From Zetaproteobacteria bacterium (GTDB lineage Bacteria; Pseudomonadota; Zetaproteobacteria; Mariprofundales; Mariprofundaceae), in assembly GCA_021545595.1 (NCBI GenBank), contig JAJRVG010000217.1, forward strand, positions 1 through 7,567: DNA of 7,567 bases, written 5' to 3'. Of the stretch, positions 1-5,925 are shown one piece after another (the stretch's first letter is position 1; every line of letters begins with the position of its first letter). The notes beneath the pieces are model-generated. The model was not told the DNA's origin. It worked only from the letters and a program-made list of their open reading frames with translations, and ran no database searches. The translations under genes and the position numbers were made by a program.

Positions 1-72
1 GAAATCATGGCTGAGTTTACCCGGGTGAGGGACCAGATCCGTGCCCGGGTTGAGGAATTTATTAATTTATAA
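1..72 (+). CDS. 3' end of a gene, possibly LMW-phosphatase-type arsenate reductase (partial)
   Basis: An open frame runs from the first base to a TAA at 70-72, giving 23 C-terminal residues. The tail contains TRVRDQIRARVEEFI. This amphipathic arginine/glutamate pattern is what I recall from the C-terminal helix of low-molecular-weight phosphatase/arsenate reductase (ArsC) proteins, where FRRVRDEIRARVE-type endings are common. The catalytic N-terminal CX5R loop lies outside the window, so the assignment rests on the tail alone. If it is right, the protein is a cytoplasmic enzyme reducing arsenate, or a related phosphatase. It is followed by a 170-base gap and a fresh promoter, so it is probably not co-transcribed with the next gene. 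Reading frame likely; product tentative. Confidence 0.55.
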   Translation, partial: EIMAEFTRVRDQIRARVEEFINL

Positions 73-85
73 CCATGGAAAAACC

Positions 86-101
86 ATCAATTTTAATTGA
101 T
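86..101. repeat. AT-rich 7+7 palindrome between genes
   Basis: ATCAATT (86-92) and AATTGAT (95-101) are perfect inverted arms separated by TT. It lies 14 bases after the upstream stop codon. It could be a weak hairpin at the 3' end of the upstream transcript or a binding site. No continuous T-run follows, so it is not a convincing intrinsic terminator. The arm order (ATCAA then TTGAT) is the reverse of an FNR box. Confidence 0.5.
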
Positions 102-130
102 AACGTTAACTAAAAATTAAGATCGGTTCA

Positions 131-150
131 TGTGCGATACATATCGCACA
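131..150. promoter_or_regulatory. perfect 9+9 palindrome, probable operator
   Basis: TGTGCGATA (131-139) and TATCGCACA (142-150) are perfect inverted arms around a 2-base centre (CA). The site ends 7 bases before the TATAAT at 158-163. It therefore covers about -39 to -20 of the predicted transcript, the place where a repressor would block RNA polymerase or where an activator that remodels the spacer would bind. Because it lies upstream of the predicted start, it should act as DNA, not as an RNA hairpin. I do not recognise the regulator; the arms match no consensus I can name with confidence. Confidence 0.6.
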
Positions 151-153
151 CAG

Positions 154-163
154 ATGCTATAAT
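154..163 (+). promoter_or_regulatory. extended -10 promoter for the propeller operon
   Basis: TGCTATAAT places a perfect TATAAT at 158-163 with the TG dinucleotide of an extended -10 element at 155-156. At 16-18 base spacing the -35 position falls inside the palindrome and matches the consensus poorly, which fits an extended -10 promoter that is weak at -35 or activator dependent. Transcription would begin near 170, giving an untranslated leader of about 73 bases. That leader holds a possible 6-bp stem (GCCGCA near 167 with TGCGGC near 193). A GC-rich stretch, CCCGCCGC, follows the -10. Confidence 0.6.
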
Positions 164-242
164 CCCGCCGCAAAATGTGGTGCACTTTCTGGTGCGGCTC
201 GGAAATTGACTCTTATAATTTATCTGAAAAGGAGAGAGACCA

Positions 243-1346
243 ATGCGTAGGTCATGGTTGAATATGTTTGTTGGTTTGATTATTACAATTTCTTTGGGGC
301 AGACAGCAATGGCCCGGACAGGGCAGAAAGTTCCCGATCCGATCTACCCTGTTCAGACGATGCTTGAAGATGGAAAGCGTGAAACGGTTTATCCAACGGT
401 TGCAGGTGATTTTGTGGTTTACAGCCAACGTGTGAACAATAAGTTCAGTGTTGTGCGTGTGTCAAAAAACATGCTTAATGCAGCAGGGCGTTCTGTTGCT
501 GCTTCACAGCCTAATGAAGCCATTCGCTATGGCGTGGCGATCAATGATGGCGCGATCGGTTATGTTAGTAATCGCATGGGCCCTATGTCTGCATGGATGC
601 ATCAGGCTGAAGGTGATGGTCATATTGCCATTGGCAATATCAGTACATTTACTGGTGCGTTGATGCCTGCCCATCTCAAGGCATCGGTAGATGGGAATCT
701 CTGGTGTTTTGATAGCGTGCTGGATAAACAGCGTAGAAACCGGATGTATGATGATTTTGTTGATGGCTTTAAACATGAGGAGTTGATCGGGCAGAGCTGG
801 CGTATGTATAACTCCGATGCATGGCGTTATAAGCTGGGTTACTATGCTACAAAGACGGGAACAAAGAATAAGTTTCGGGCACCGGCCCTGTTCCTCTTCG
901 ACCGTACCTCCAGTCAGCTGACCATGATTCCGAACGCCTTTAACGGGGCAGTTTCACCGGATGCAAAACAGGTTGCCTTTGTACGAGAGAATAATGGCAA
1001 TTATGATCTGTGGATGCAGGGCGTCGACGGTAAAAAACTTGTTCAGCTCACCAGCAGCGAGTTTGGTGATTTCGAGCCGGCATTCAGCCCGGATGGAAAC
1101 AGAATTGCATTTGTCTCTAATCGGGACAGTAAGGGCAATGTCCGTGAAACCTCAATCTATATCATGAATCTGAAAAACGGGAAGATTGAACGGGTAACCA
1201 ATGCACTGAAAGCAACTGATGGTGGCCCCGCATGGCTGGATAACAGGAGGATAGTGTTCCATTCCAACCGTGATCCAAAAAAGCCTCAGGCAAGTGATAG
1301 TGCGAAGTGGAATCTTTGGCAAATTGATCTTAAGGGAGTGATGTGA
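243..1346 (+). CDS. secreted TolB-like beta-propeller protein (PD40 repeats), first of a pair
   Basis: The 367-residue protein starts with a signal peptide: two arginines, a hydrophobic core at about residues 7-22, and a signal peptidase I site after TAMA near residue 24. There is no lipobox cysteine, so it should be free in the periplasm or secreted. The C-terminal third carries clear PD40/WD40-like blades of the TolB type: GAVSPDAKQVAF near 235, FEPAFSPDGNRIAFVSNRD at 277, and DGGPAWLDNRRIVFHSNRD at 326. More divergent blades (for example AINDGAIGYVSNR) lie in the N-terminal half. TolB itself has an extra N-terminal domain and sits with tolA and pal, neither of which is seen here, so this is a TolB-like propeller of unknown ligand. 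AAGGAG at 229-234 is a strong ribosome site. The gene overlaps its paralogue downstream, implying coupled translation. Function is unassigned; a scaffold or protein-binding role is a guess. Confidence 0.85.
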   Translation: MRRSWLNMFVGLIITISLGQTAMARTGQKVPDPIYPVQTMLEDGKRETVYPTVAGDFVVYSQRVNNKFSVVRVSKNMLNAAGRSVAASQPNEAIRYGVAINDGAIGYVSNRMGPMSAWMHQAEGDGHIAIGNISTFTGALMPAHLKASVDGNLWCFDSVLDKQRRNRMYDDFVDGFKHEELIGQSWRMYNSDAWRYKLGYYATKTGTKNKFRAPALFLFDRTSSQLTMIPNAFNGAVSPDAKQVAFVRENNGNYDLWMQGVDGKKLVQLTSSEFGDFEPAFSPDGNRIAFVSNRDSKGNVRETSIYIMNLKNGKIERVTNALKATDGGPAWLDNRRIVFHSNRDPKKPQASDSAKWNLWQIDLKGVM

Positions 1347-2386
1347 TGAAGCGTATTGTTGGAACTATAATTTTGATATTGGTGATGACCCCTGTGGTTC
1401 ATGCAGGCGGCCTTCTGGACTGGCTCGAGCCGTCATCCAAAGACTCAAAGAGTACGGCACCGGCTGATAATGCGAAGTTACTCACACTGGAACCGAAAGA
1501 GTCAGAGATGTACCCGAGGGCTCCGATCAGCGGGCAGCAGTTGCTGGTCAATGTCTATCAGGGGAAAAAGAGCTGGGTTTCACGCCGCTCTCTGAACAAC
1601 GGCGACCCGTTGAATATTGTCTCCGAAGATAATCATGCCCTTGATTCGATCAGATGGCATGGTGAGAAGGTTACCTTTCTCTCCATGCGTGGAAATGGAC
1701 TCGGTTTATGGGAAAAGTTCATTGATGGTGGCGGCCTTCTGAAGCGTCTCCATACATTGAACGATTCGTTGACTCAGCCAATTCTGCTTGCCGATGGGTC
1801 ACTGATCGCTGTACGTCTGCTTCCTGCACGTGCAAAAGATAAGGTTTCGACGGGGCACAGGGATGATTTCAACAACTGGCAGGTCGCCAATTACCGGAGT
1901 CAGATTGTCCGTATCGAACAGAATGGTTCCGAACGTGTACTGAACAACGGTACTAATCCGGCACTGTCACCAGATGGAGAGTGGATTGTCTTCTCAATGC
2001 CTGATGGCCGTGATATGAATCTCTACCTGATGAAGATAGATGGTTCAGAGCTGGCGCAGCTACCTTCGGCCAGAAGCGTAGATGTTCAGCCAGTCTGGAG
2101 TCCGGATGGAAAGTGGATTGTTTTTACATCCAATCGTGCCAAAGCTGATGTGCGCAAGCCGTCAAACAGTAACTGGGATATCTGGGCGGTTGACCGTGAA
2201 GGCAGAAGCCTGACACAGCTGACCATGGACAAAGCCCGTGATGGTGCACCGACCATTGCGGCAGATGGCCGTGTCTATTTTCATTCAGATCGTAAAGTAA
2301 GCAAGGAGTTGAAAAAGGAGCGGCAGATAAAGGGTAGCACCGGGGCATTCCATATCTGGTCTCTGCCTCTGCCAAAACTTAACTGA
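1346..2386 (+). CDS. secreted TolB-like beta-propeller protein, second of a pair
   Basis: The 346-residue protein has a typical signal peptide (MKRIVGTIILILVMTPVVHA) with cleavage expected after VHA, before GGLLDW. PD40 blades are plain in the C-terminal half: NPALSPDGEWIVF at about 204, VQPVWSPDGKWIVFTSNR at 247, and DGAPTIAADGRVYFHSDR at 299. Each is followed by a strand of the LYLMKIDG or IWAVDREG kind and then an LTQLT-like turn. The same SPDG...VFxSNRD pattern in the preceding protein shows the two are paralogues. I chose ATG 1346, which shares its A with the upstream TGA (TGATG) and has AAGGGAG at 1332-1338 seven bases away. The in-frame GTG at 1343 leaves only four bases. The overlap indicates translational coupling. 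Predicted periplasmic; ligand and process unknown. A terminator follows within 20 bases. Confidence 0.85.
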   Translation: MKRIVGTIILILVMTPVVHAGGLLDWLEPSSKDSKSTAPADNAKLLTLEPKESEMYPRAPISGQQLLVNVYQGKKSWVSRRSLNNGDPLNIVSEDNHALDSIRWHGEKVTFLSMRGNGLGLWEKFIDGGGLLKRLHTLNDSLTQPILLADGSLIAVRLLPARAKDKVSTGHRDDFNNWQVANYRSQIVRIEQNGSERVLNNGTNPALSPDGEWIVFSMPDGRDMNLYLMKIDGSELAQLPSARSVDVQPVWSPDGKWIVFTSNRAKADVRKPSNSNWDIWAVDREGRSLTQLTMDKARDGAPTIAADGRVYFHSDRKVSKELKKERQIKGSTGAFHIWSLPLPKLN

Positions 2387-2404
2387 TCAGTCTCTGATCT
2401 GAGC

Positions 2405-2435
2405 AAAAGGGCGGTGATCATTCATCGCCCTTTTT
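2405..2435. terminator. bidirectional intrinsic terminator between convergent operons
   Basis: AAAGGGCGGTGA (about 2406-2417) pairs with TCATCGCCCTTT (about 2422-2433) around a TCAT loop, with one G-T wobble. On the plus strand a T-run follows at 2431-2435, ending the propeller operon. On the minus strand the mirror T-run (complement of 2405-2408) ends the two-component operon. The stop codon of the histidine kinase (2434-2436) overlaps the edge of the structure, so kinase translation finishes right at the hairpin. Confidence 0.85.
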
Positions 2436-3942
2436 ATTTCTGTTCAATAACTCTGTTAAGCCGTTGTGAGAAGGCCGGGTTGGCACTGCTTAGCGGAAGT
2501 CGGACAAGAAACTCAGCACCTTCTCCCTCCCTGCTTCGAACACTGATATCACCCTTATGCGCTTCAACGATACGTTTGCAGATGGCCAGGCCCAACCCTG
2601 CTCCTCCACCTTTGTTTCGTGCTCTGGCATCATCAGCACGGTAGAAGCGGTCAAAAAGACGTGTCTGATGCTCCTCAGAGATGCCTGGGCCTTCATCCTG
2701 AATTCGGATAACGGCAGTGTCATGCTCTGCATGAGCGGATAGAGAGACAGTGGAGTGCTCCGGGGCATATTTGAAGGCATTATTGAGCAGGTTAAAAACA
2801 ACCCGTTCAATATGCCCTGCGTCACCCATCACTTCGAGATTGTCCTGAATATCCATGCTCAGATTGATATGGTTTTCAGCAAAGAGAATCAGGTGATGCT
2901 GTGCCACCTCCTGCAGCAACAGAGAGAGGTCCACCGGCTCCTGAGCAAGCTCCAGCAGCCCTGCATCGGCACTTGCCAGTGTGAGCAGGTCATTTACGAT
3001 GCGCTGCATTCGCTCAATAATATCCAGATGCTGCTTCAGCAGATGCTTGTATTCCTCTTCGCTACGCGGATGTCTTAGTGCAACTTCAACCTCTCCTTTC
3101 AGGATGGTGAGCGGAATGCGTAGTTCATGAGAAGCGTCTGCAGTAAAGCGTTTTTGAGCCATAAAACTAGTCTCAAGATCCGTGAACATTTTATTCAGCG
3201 CCTTCACCAAAATATGAATCTCTTTATCCTGAACATCAGATTGCAGACGACGACTCAGATCACCTGCTGCAACGGCACGAGCTGTTGATGTGATCTCATT
3301 AATTGGTTTTAAGGCTTTGCGGGCCATGATATAGCCAGCCACACTACTGATCAGCATCGAGAACAGCCCGAGCATGCCTCCCAGTAGATACAACCACTTA
3401 AAGAAGCCCTGGATTTCGCTGGTGCTACGCCCAAGAAGAATAACGGCAACAACATGTCCTGCCCGGTGAACAGGCATGGCAACGACACGGATATTATCCC
3501 TGTTCAGCAGTGAGCGGGTTGAAACGAAAATGGTGGATTCGCCTTTCATGGCACTGCCGAGAGCCTTGCTGATCTCATTCCCACCCCTGCCGATCAGGGT
3601 GCTGTTGCTGGAAAACTGGACAATACCGTTAGCGGCGACCAGTTGTACGGAGCCATGAAAATGTCCGGAGAATTCATGCAGGTGGAAGGACCAGTAGTGA
3701 AAGCTGGAGTGCTCCAGCTTTTCGGCTACGCTCCGTGCTTTCCCATACAGGCGGTCATCCACTTCGTCGTAGACCTGTTTAGAGAGAATGAAGTAGATCA
3801 GGATACCAAGAATGATCAGGATACCGAACTCCACCACGATATAAAGCATGGCCAGGCGTCCACGGAATGTATGAAAAATATTCGAGTGGATTCGGGTCAG
3901 TATGGAATTCGGATTAAATGGGGACAGAAGCGTCTCCGACAA
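2434..3942 (-). CDS. membrane sensor histidine kinase with a histidine-rich periplasmic domain
   Basis: This 502-residue kinase is the sensor of the two-component pair and should phosphorylate the upstream-encoded regulator. Order of parts: TM1 at about 30-53; a periplasmic sensor of about 125 residues; TM2 at about 181-206; HAMP at about 207-259; the H-box FTADASHELRIPLT with phospho-acceptor H272; then the ATPase with N-box NLLNNAFKYAP (384-394), G1 DEGPGI (416-421), F-box FDRFYR (430-435) and G2 GGGAGLGLAI (445-454). The H-box has RIP where RTP is usual. The sensor region holds H78, H82, H87, H89, H94 and H96, suggesting metal binding; general architecture matches CusS/QseC-type kinases, but orthology is not shown. 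The assigned start is TTG, five bases after the regulator's stop, with no clear ribosome site, so translation is probably coupled. The first in-frame ATG (residue 32) would cut into TM1. Confidence 0.93.
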   Translation of the reverse strand: MSETLLSPFNPNSILTRIHSNIFHTFRGRLAMLYIVVEFGILIILGILIYFILSKQVYDEVDDRLYGKARSVAEKLEHSSFHYWSFHLHEFSGHFHGSVQLVAANGIVQFSSNSTLIGRGGNEISKALGSAMKGESTIFVSTRSLLNRDNIRVVAMPVHRAGHVVAVILLGRSTSEIQGFFKWLYLLGGMLGLFSMLISSVAGYIMARKALKPINEITSTARAVAAGDLSRRLQSDVQDKEIHILVKALNKMFTDLETSFMAQKRFTADASHELRIPLTILKGEVEVALRHPRSEEEYKHLLKQHLDIIERMQRIVNDLLTLASADAGLLELAQEPVDLSLLLQEVAQHHLILFAENHINLSMDIQDNLEVMGDAGHIERVVFNLLNNAFKYAPEHSTVSLSAHAEHDTAVIRIQDEGPGISEEHQTRLFDRFYRADDARARNKGGGAGLGLAICKRIVEAHKGDISVRSREGEGAEFLVRLPLSSANPAFSQRLNRVIEQK

Positions 3943-3947
3943 CAGGT

Positions 3948-4631
3948 TCAGGAGAGTGGAGCATTATCGCTTAGAATGTAACCCTGCCCACGCAGCGTAT
4001 GGATCAGTGCAGGCTCGAAACCTTTATCAATTTTTGTTCGCAGATGGCTGACATAGACATCAATAACATTACTTTCCGGATCGAAATTCATATCCCAGAC
4101 ATGCTCACCAATCAGGGTGCGCGATAGTACTTTTTTAGGGTTGCGAAGAAGATATTCAAGCAGCGCGTACTCTTTGGTGGTCAAACGAATCGCCTGCCCT
4201 GACCGGGTCACCTGACGGCTCATCGGATCAAGCTCAAGGTCTGCAATTTTCAGTGTTGGTGTTTTAGTTTCTGACTGACGACGAAGCAGTGCACGGACAC
4301 GGGCCAGTAGCTCTTCAAAGGCAAAAGGCTTGGCCAGATAATCATCTGCACCCGCATCCAGACCTCTCACCTTATCCTCGACACTGTCACGGGCGGTCAG
4401 CATCAGAACCGGTGTGATGATACCGTGTTCGCGAATCTCTCTGCAGACCTGCAGCCCATTCTTCTTTGGTAACATCAGGTCGAGAATAATCAGATCATAA
4501 TCATTCACTTCGGCCAGGAACCCTCCATCTTCGCCATCAGGGGAGACATCGACGGCATGCCCCTCCTCCTTCAATCCTTTCTGGATAAACTGGGCAACGC
4601 GTTCTTCATCTTCAACAACCAGAATCTTCAT
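3948..4631 (-). CDS. OmpR/PhoB-family response regulator
   Basis: The 227-residue cytoplasmic transcription regulator pairs with the kinase encoded immediately downstream. The receiver domain (about 1-118) begins MKILVVEDEE. It has acidic-pocket residues E7 and D8, phospho-acceptor D51 in LIILDLMLPKKNG, T79 in MLTARD, and K101 in AKPFAFEEL. The winged-helix domain (about 125-222) shows the usual LTTKEYALLEYLLRNP, the recognition helix region NVIDVYVSHLRTKID, and the wing IHTLRGQGYIL. All phosphorylation residues are intact. An in-frame start 24 codons further upstream exists, but the family begins at MK/MR-ILVVEDE, and those extra codons look like leader sequence. An ATG three codons upstream (4640, MGHMK) is also possible. 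No strong ribosome site precedes either ATG. Target genes cannot be read from the window, though the divergent intergenic region is a candidate for autoregulation. Confidence 0.95.
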   Translation of the reverse strand: MKILVVEDEERVAQFIQKGLKEEGHAVDVSPDGEDGGFLAEVNDYDLIILDLMLPKKNGLQVCREIREHGIITPVLMLTARDSVEDKVRGLDAGADDYLAKPFAFEELLARVRALLRRQSETKTPTLKIADLELDPMSRQVTRSGQAIRLTTKEYALLEYLLRNPKKVLSRTLIGEHVWDMNFDPESNVIDVYVSHLRTKIDKGFEPALIHTLRGQGYILSDNAPLS

Positions 4632-4649
4632 ATGGCCCATTGTAGCAGC

Positions 4650-4683
4650 AAGATGTCTGTTTCGTGAAGTGGCGTTACATCTT
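4650..4683. repeat. 7+7 inverted repeat upstream of the response regulator
   Basis: AAGATGT (4650-4656) and ACATCTT (4677-4683) are perfect inverted arms separated by 20 bases, in the 96-base region between the divergent regulator and Nudix genes. Long spacing makes it either a two-site binding element, perhaps for the regulator itself, or a stem in the regulator's leader RNA. Short arms mean chance occurrence is possible. Confidence 0.3.
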
Positions 4684-4686
4684 TTA

Positions 4687-4692
4687 TATACT
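4687..4692 (+). promoter_or_regulatory. possible -10 element for the Nudix gene
   Basis: TATACT matches TATAAT at five of six positions and lies 35 bases before the Nudix start codon. No good -35 hexamer is found at 16-18 bases, so the call is weak. The overlapping AT-rich stretch read on the other strand (TATATAAAA) could equally serve the divergent regulator. Confidence 0.3.
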
Positions 4693-4727
4693 ATTCTCTG
4701 CAAGTAGCATCATGCAGGGGGTGTGAT

Positions 4728-5312
4728 ATGCGCTATAAACTGTTGGAAAAGAAGCCTCTCTACAGGGGTTTCTTTAAGCTGGACGCCTATTCGGTCGATC
4801 ATGAGTGCTATGCAGGCGGCAATCAGACCATTGTTCGTGAGCATCTGGAGCGGGGTGATGCCGCGGCCGTACTTCTCTATGATCAGATCTCAGATGAGGT
4901 GTTGTTAATTGAGCAGTTTCGAATCGGCCCGGCCGTGCATGATGATGAGGCGTGGCTGATTGAAATTGTGGCCGGCATGATTGATCCGGGGGAAGAGCCG
5001 GAGGAGACTGTTCGGCGGGAGGCGGTGGAAGAGGCCGGGTTTGAACCGTTTGAACTTCACCATTTGGGAAGCTACTACTCGACCCCCGGCGGATCATCCG
5101 AGCGTATAGATCTTTATCTCGGGCTTGTTGATCGTAACAAGCCTGCTGGAGATGGCGGTGGCATGAAGCATGAGCATGAAGATATCCACCCTTTCTGGAT
5201 CAGCAGGGAGAAGGCCATGGCGTGGCTGATGAACGGTAAGATCAATTCCGGCGCACCCATGCTTGCACTACTCATCTCTTTTGGTGTGAATGGAAAAATT
5301 TCAGAGCTTTAA
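4728..5312 (+). CDS. nudF: Nudix hydrolase, ADP-ribose pyrophosphatase-like
   Basis: The 194-residue protein contains a complete Nudix box, GX5EX7REUXEEXGU, at residues 83-105: G83, E89, R97, E98, E101, E102 and G104 are all present, the glutamates being the divalent-metal ligands. The flanking EQFRIGP (62-68) and LIEIVAGMIDPGE follow the ADP-ribose pyrophosphatase pattern (EQFR...E.PAG..D.GE), although the usual P-A-G is V-A-G here. Length is close to that of E. coli NudF (about 209). Expected activity is hydrolysis of ADP-ribose to AMP and ribose-5-phosphate in the cytoplasm, though other ADP-sugars are possible. AGGGGG at 4716-4721 is a good ribosome site six bases before the ATG. The gene stands alone, divergent from the response regulator and convergent with the lone receiver; no terminator is evident in the 40 bases after its stop. 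Confidence 0.88.
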   Translation: MRYKLLEKKPLYRGFFKLDAYSVDHECYAGGNQTIVREHLERGDAAAVLLYDQISDEVLLIEQFRIGPAVHDDEAWLIEIVAGMIDPGEEPEETVRREAVEEAGFEPFELHHLGSYYSTPGGSSERIDLYLGLVDRNKPAGDGGGMKHEHEDIHPFWISREKAMAWLMNGKINSGAPMLALLISFGVNGKISEL

Positions 5313-5352
5313 ATATTTGAGTTGTCCGGTGTAAAGAGATCTCGCCGATACG

Positions 5353-5730
5353 TTATGTGGTGATTTCGATAACAGAGGTTTCAAAGGGTGGATAACGAAA
5401 GGGTTTCTCAAGAACCCGTAGCTCGGTCTCGGGCAGCTTACGCTTTAGATCTTTTGGAAAGCCTGTGATAAACAGGATTCGCTTCAATAGTTCAGGGTGT
5501 CCCCTGGAGATGCCTGTATAGATCTCATCACCGCTCAGTTTCGGCAGGCGCACATCAAGAAGGATCAGGTCGTAGACCGAACCATTTGTAGTCATTTCAA
5601 ACAGCGCCTGCACTGGGTCATGCAGTGCCTTGATGATAATCTCCACCTCATGATCCTGACCATAACGGGTCAGGAAAGCGGCAATCACCTCATGCATAAG
5701 GACATCATCGTCAACAACAAGAACTTTCAT
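5353..5730 (-). CDS. stand-alone CheY-like receiver domain protein
   Basis: The 125-residue protein is a single receiver domain with no output domain. It starts MKVLVVDDDVLMHEV and has the acidic pocket (D8, D9), phospho-acceptor D59 in LILLDVRLPKLSGDE, the switch threonine T89 in LFITGFP, and K109 in LEKPF, so it should be phosphorylatable. The C-terminus runs only about 15 residues past the lysine, slightly beyond a minimal domain. Start chosen at 5730 because the family begins at MKxLVVDDD and a GGGGA (about 9 bases upstream) can act as ribosome site; a longer in-frame extension of 17 codons has no family support. It likely acts by protein contact or as a phosphorelay intermediate, with its kinase encoded elsewhere. 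Its mainly cytoplasmic role is inferred. It is divergent from the FAD oxidoreductase and convergent with the Nudix gene. Confidence 0.88.
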   Translation of the reverse strand: MKVLVVDDDVLMHEVIAAFLTRYGQDHEVEIIIKALHDPVQALFEMTTNGSVYDLILLDVRLPKLSGDEIYTGISRGHPELLKRILFITGFPKDLKRKLPETELRVLEKPFRYPPFETSVIEITT

Positions 5731-5868
5731 ATGATACTTTCCCCTATCGACAAGGTAGCAGCCGGTTTTGGTTTTTGGCAAGTGCGGCCCTGCTGATCAC
5801 ATCTATATCCCCAGGGATGCAATCCTTAACCTTCCCCTGTTGCGGCTGTAGTGTATCGATTTTTAGAG

Positions 5869-5903
5869 TTGATCAGAGAAATTCTGATTCAGTATATTCT
5901 GAT
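5869..5903 (+). promoter_or_regulatory. putative promoter and repeated TCTGAT/ATCAGA elements upstream of the FAD oxidoreductase
   Basis: TTGATC (5869-5874) and TATATT (5893-5898), 18 bases apart, form a reasonable sigma70-like promoter that would start transcription near 5905. Inside it lie an inverted repeat, ATCAGA (5872-5877) with TCTGAT (5883-5888), and a direct repeat, ATTCTGAT at 5881-5888 and 5896-5903, fifteen bases apart. The three copies of the same hexamer across the -35 and -10 suggest a regulator site, but this is inference. Confidence 0.4.
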
Positions 5904-5925
5904 AACACTATTTTCGGAGAATGCA

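Noticed and set aside
86..101. FNR-type box at ATCAATT-TT-AATTGAT
   Set aside because: FNR sites read TTGAT-N4-ATCAA; here the half-sites are in the opposite order and spacing, so it is reported only as a palindrome.
214..219. Second TATAAT preceded by TTGACT (206-211)
   Set aside because: The two hexamers are only two bases apart, no -35 exists at 16-18 bases from this TATAAT, and transcription would start inside the ribosome site at 229-234.
243..2386. Calling either propeller protein TolB
   Set aside because: The repeats are TolB-like, but the proteins are shorter, have no evident TolB N-terminal domain, occur as a pair and have no tol/pal neighbours.
2755..3078. Open frame of 107 codons on the plus strand, antisense to the kinase
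   Set aside because: It lies wholly opposite the conserved kinase catalytic region, with no ribosome site or recognisable domain; a shadow frame. The same holds for the plus-strand frame at 3643-3981.
5313..5352. Possible terminator between the Nudix and receiver genes
   Set aside because: Only a 5-bp stem (CGGTG with CGCCG, one wobble) can be drawn and no T-run follows on either strand.
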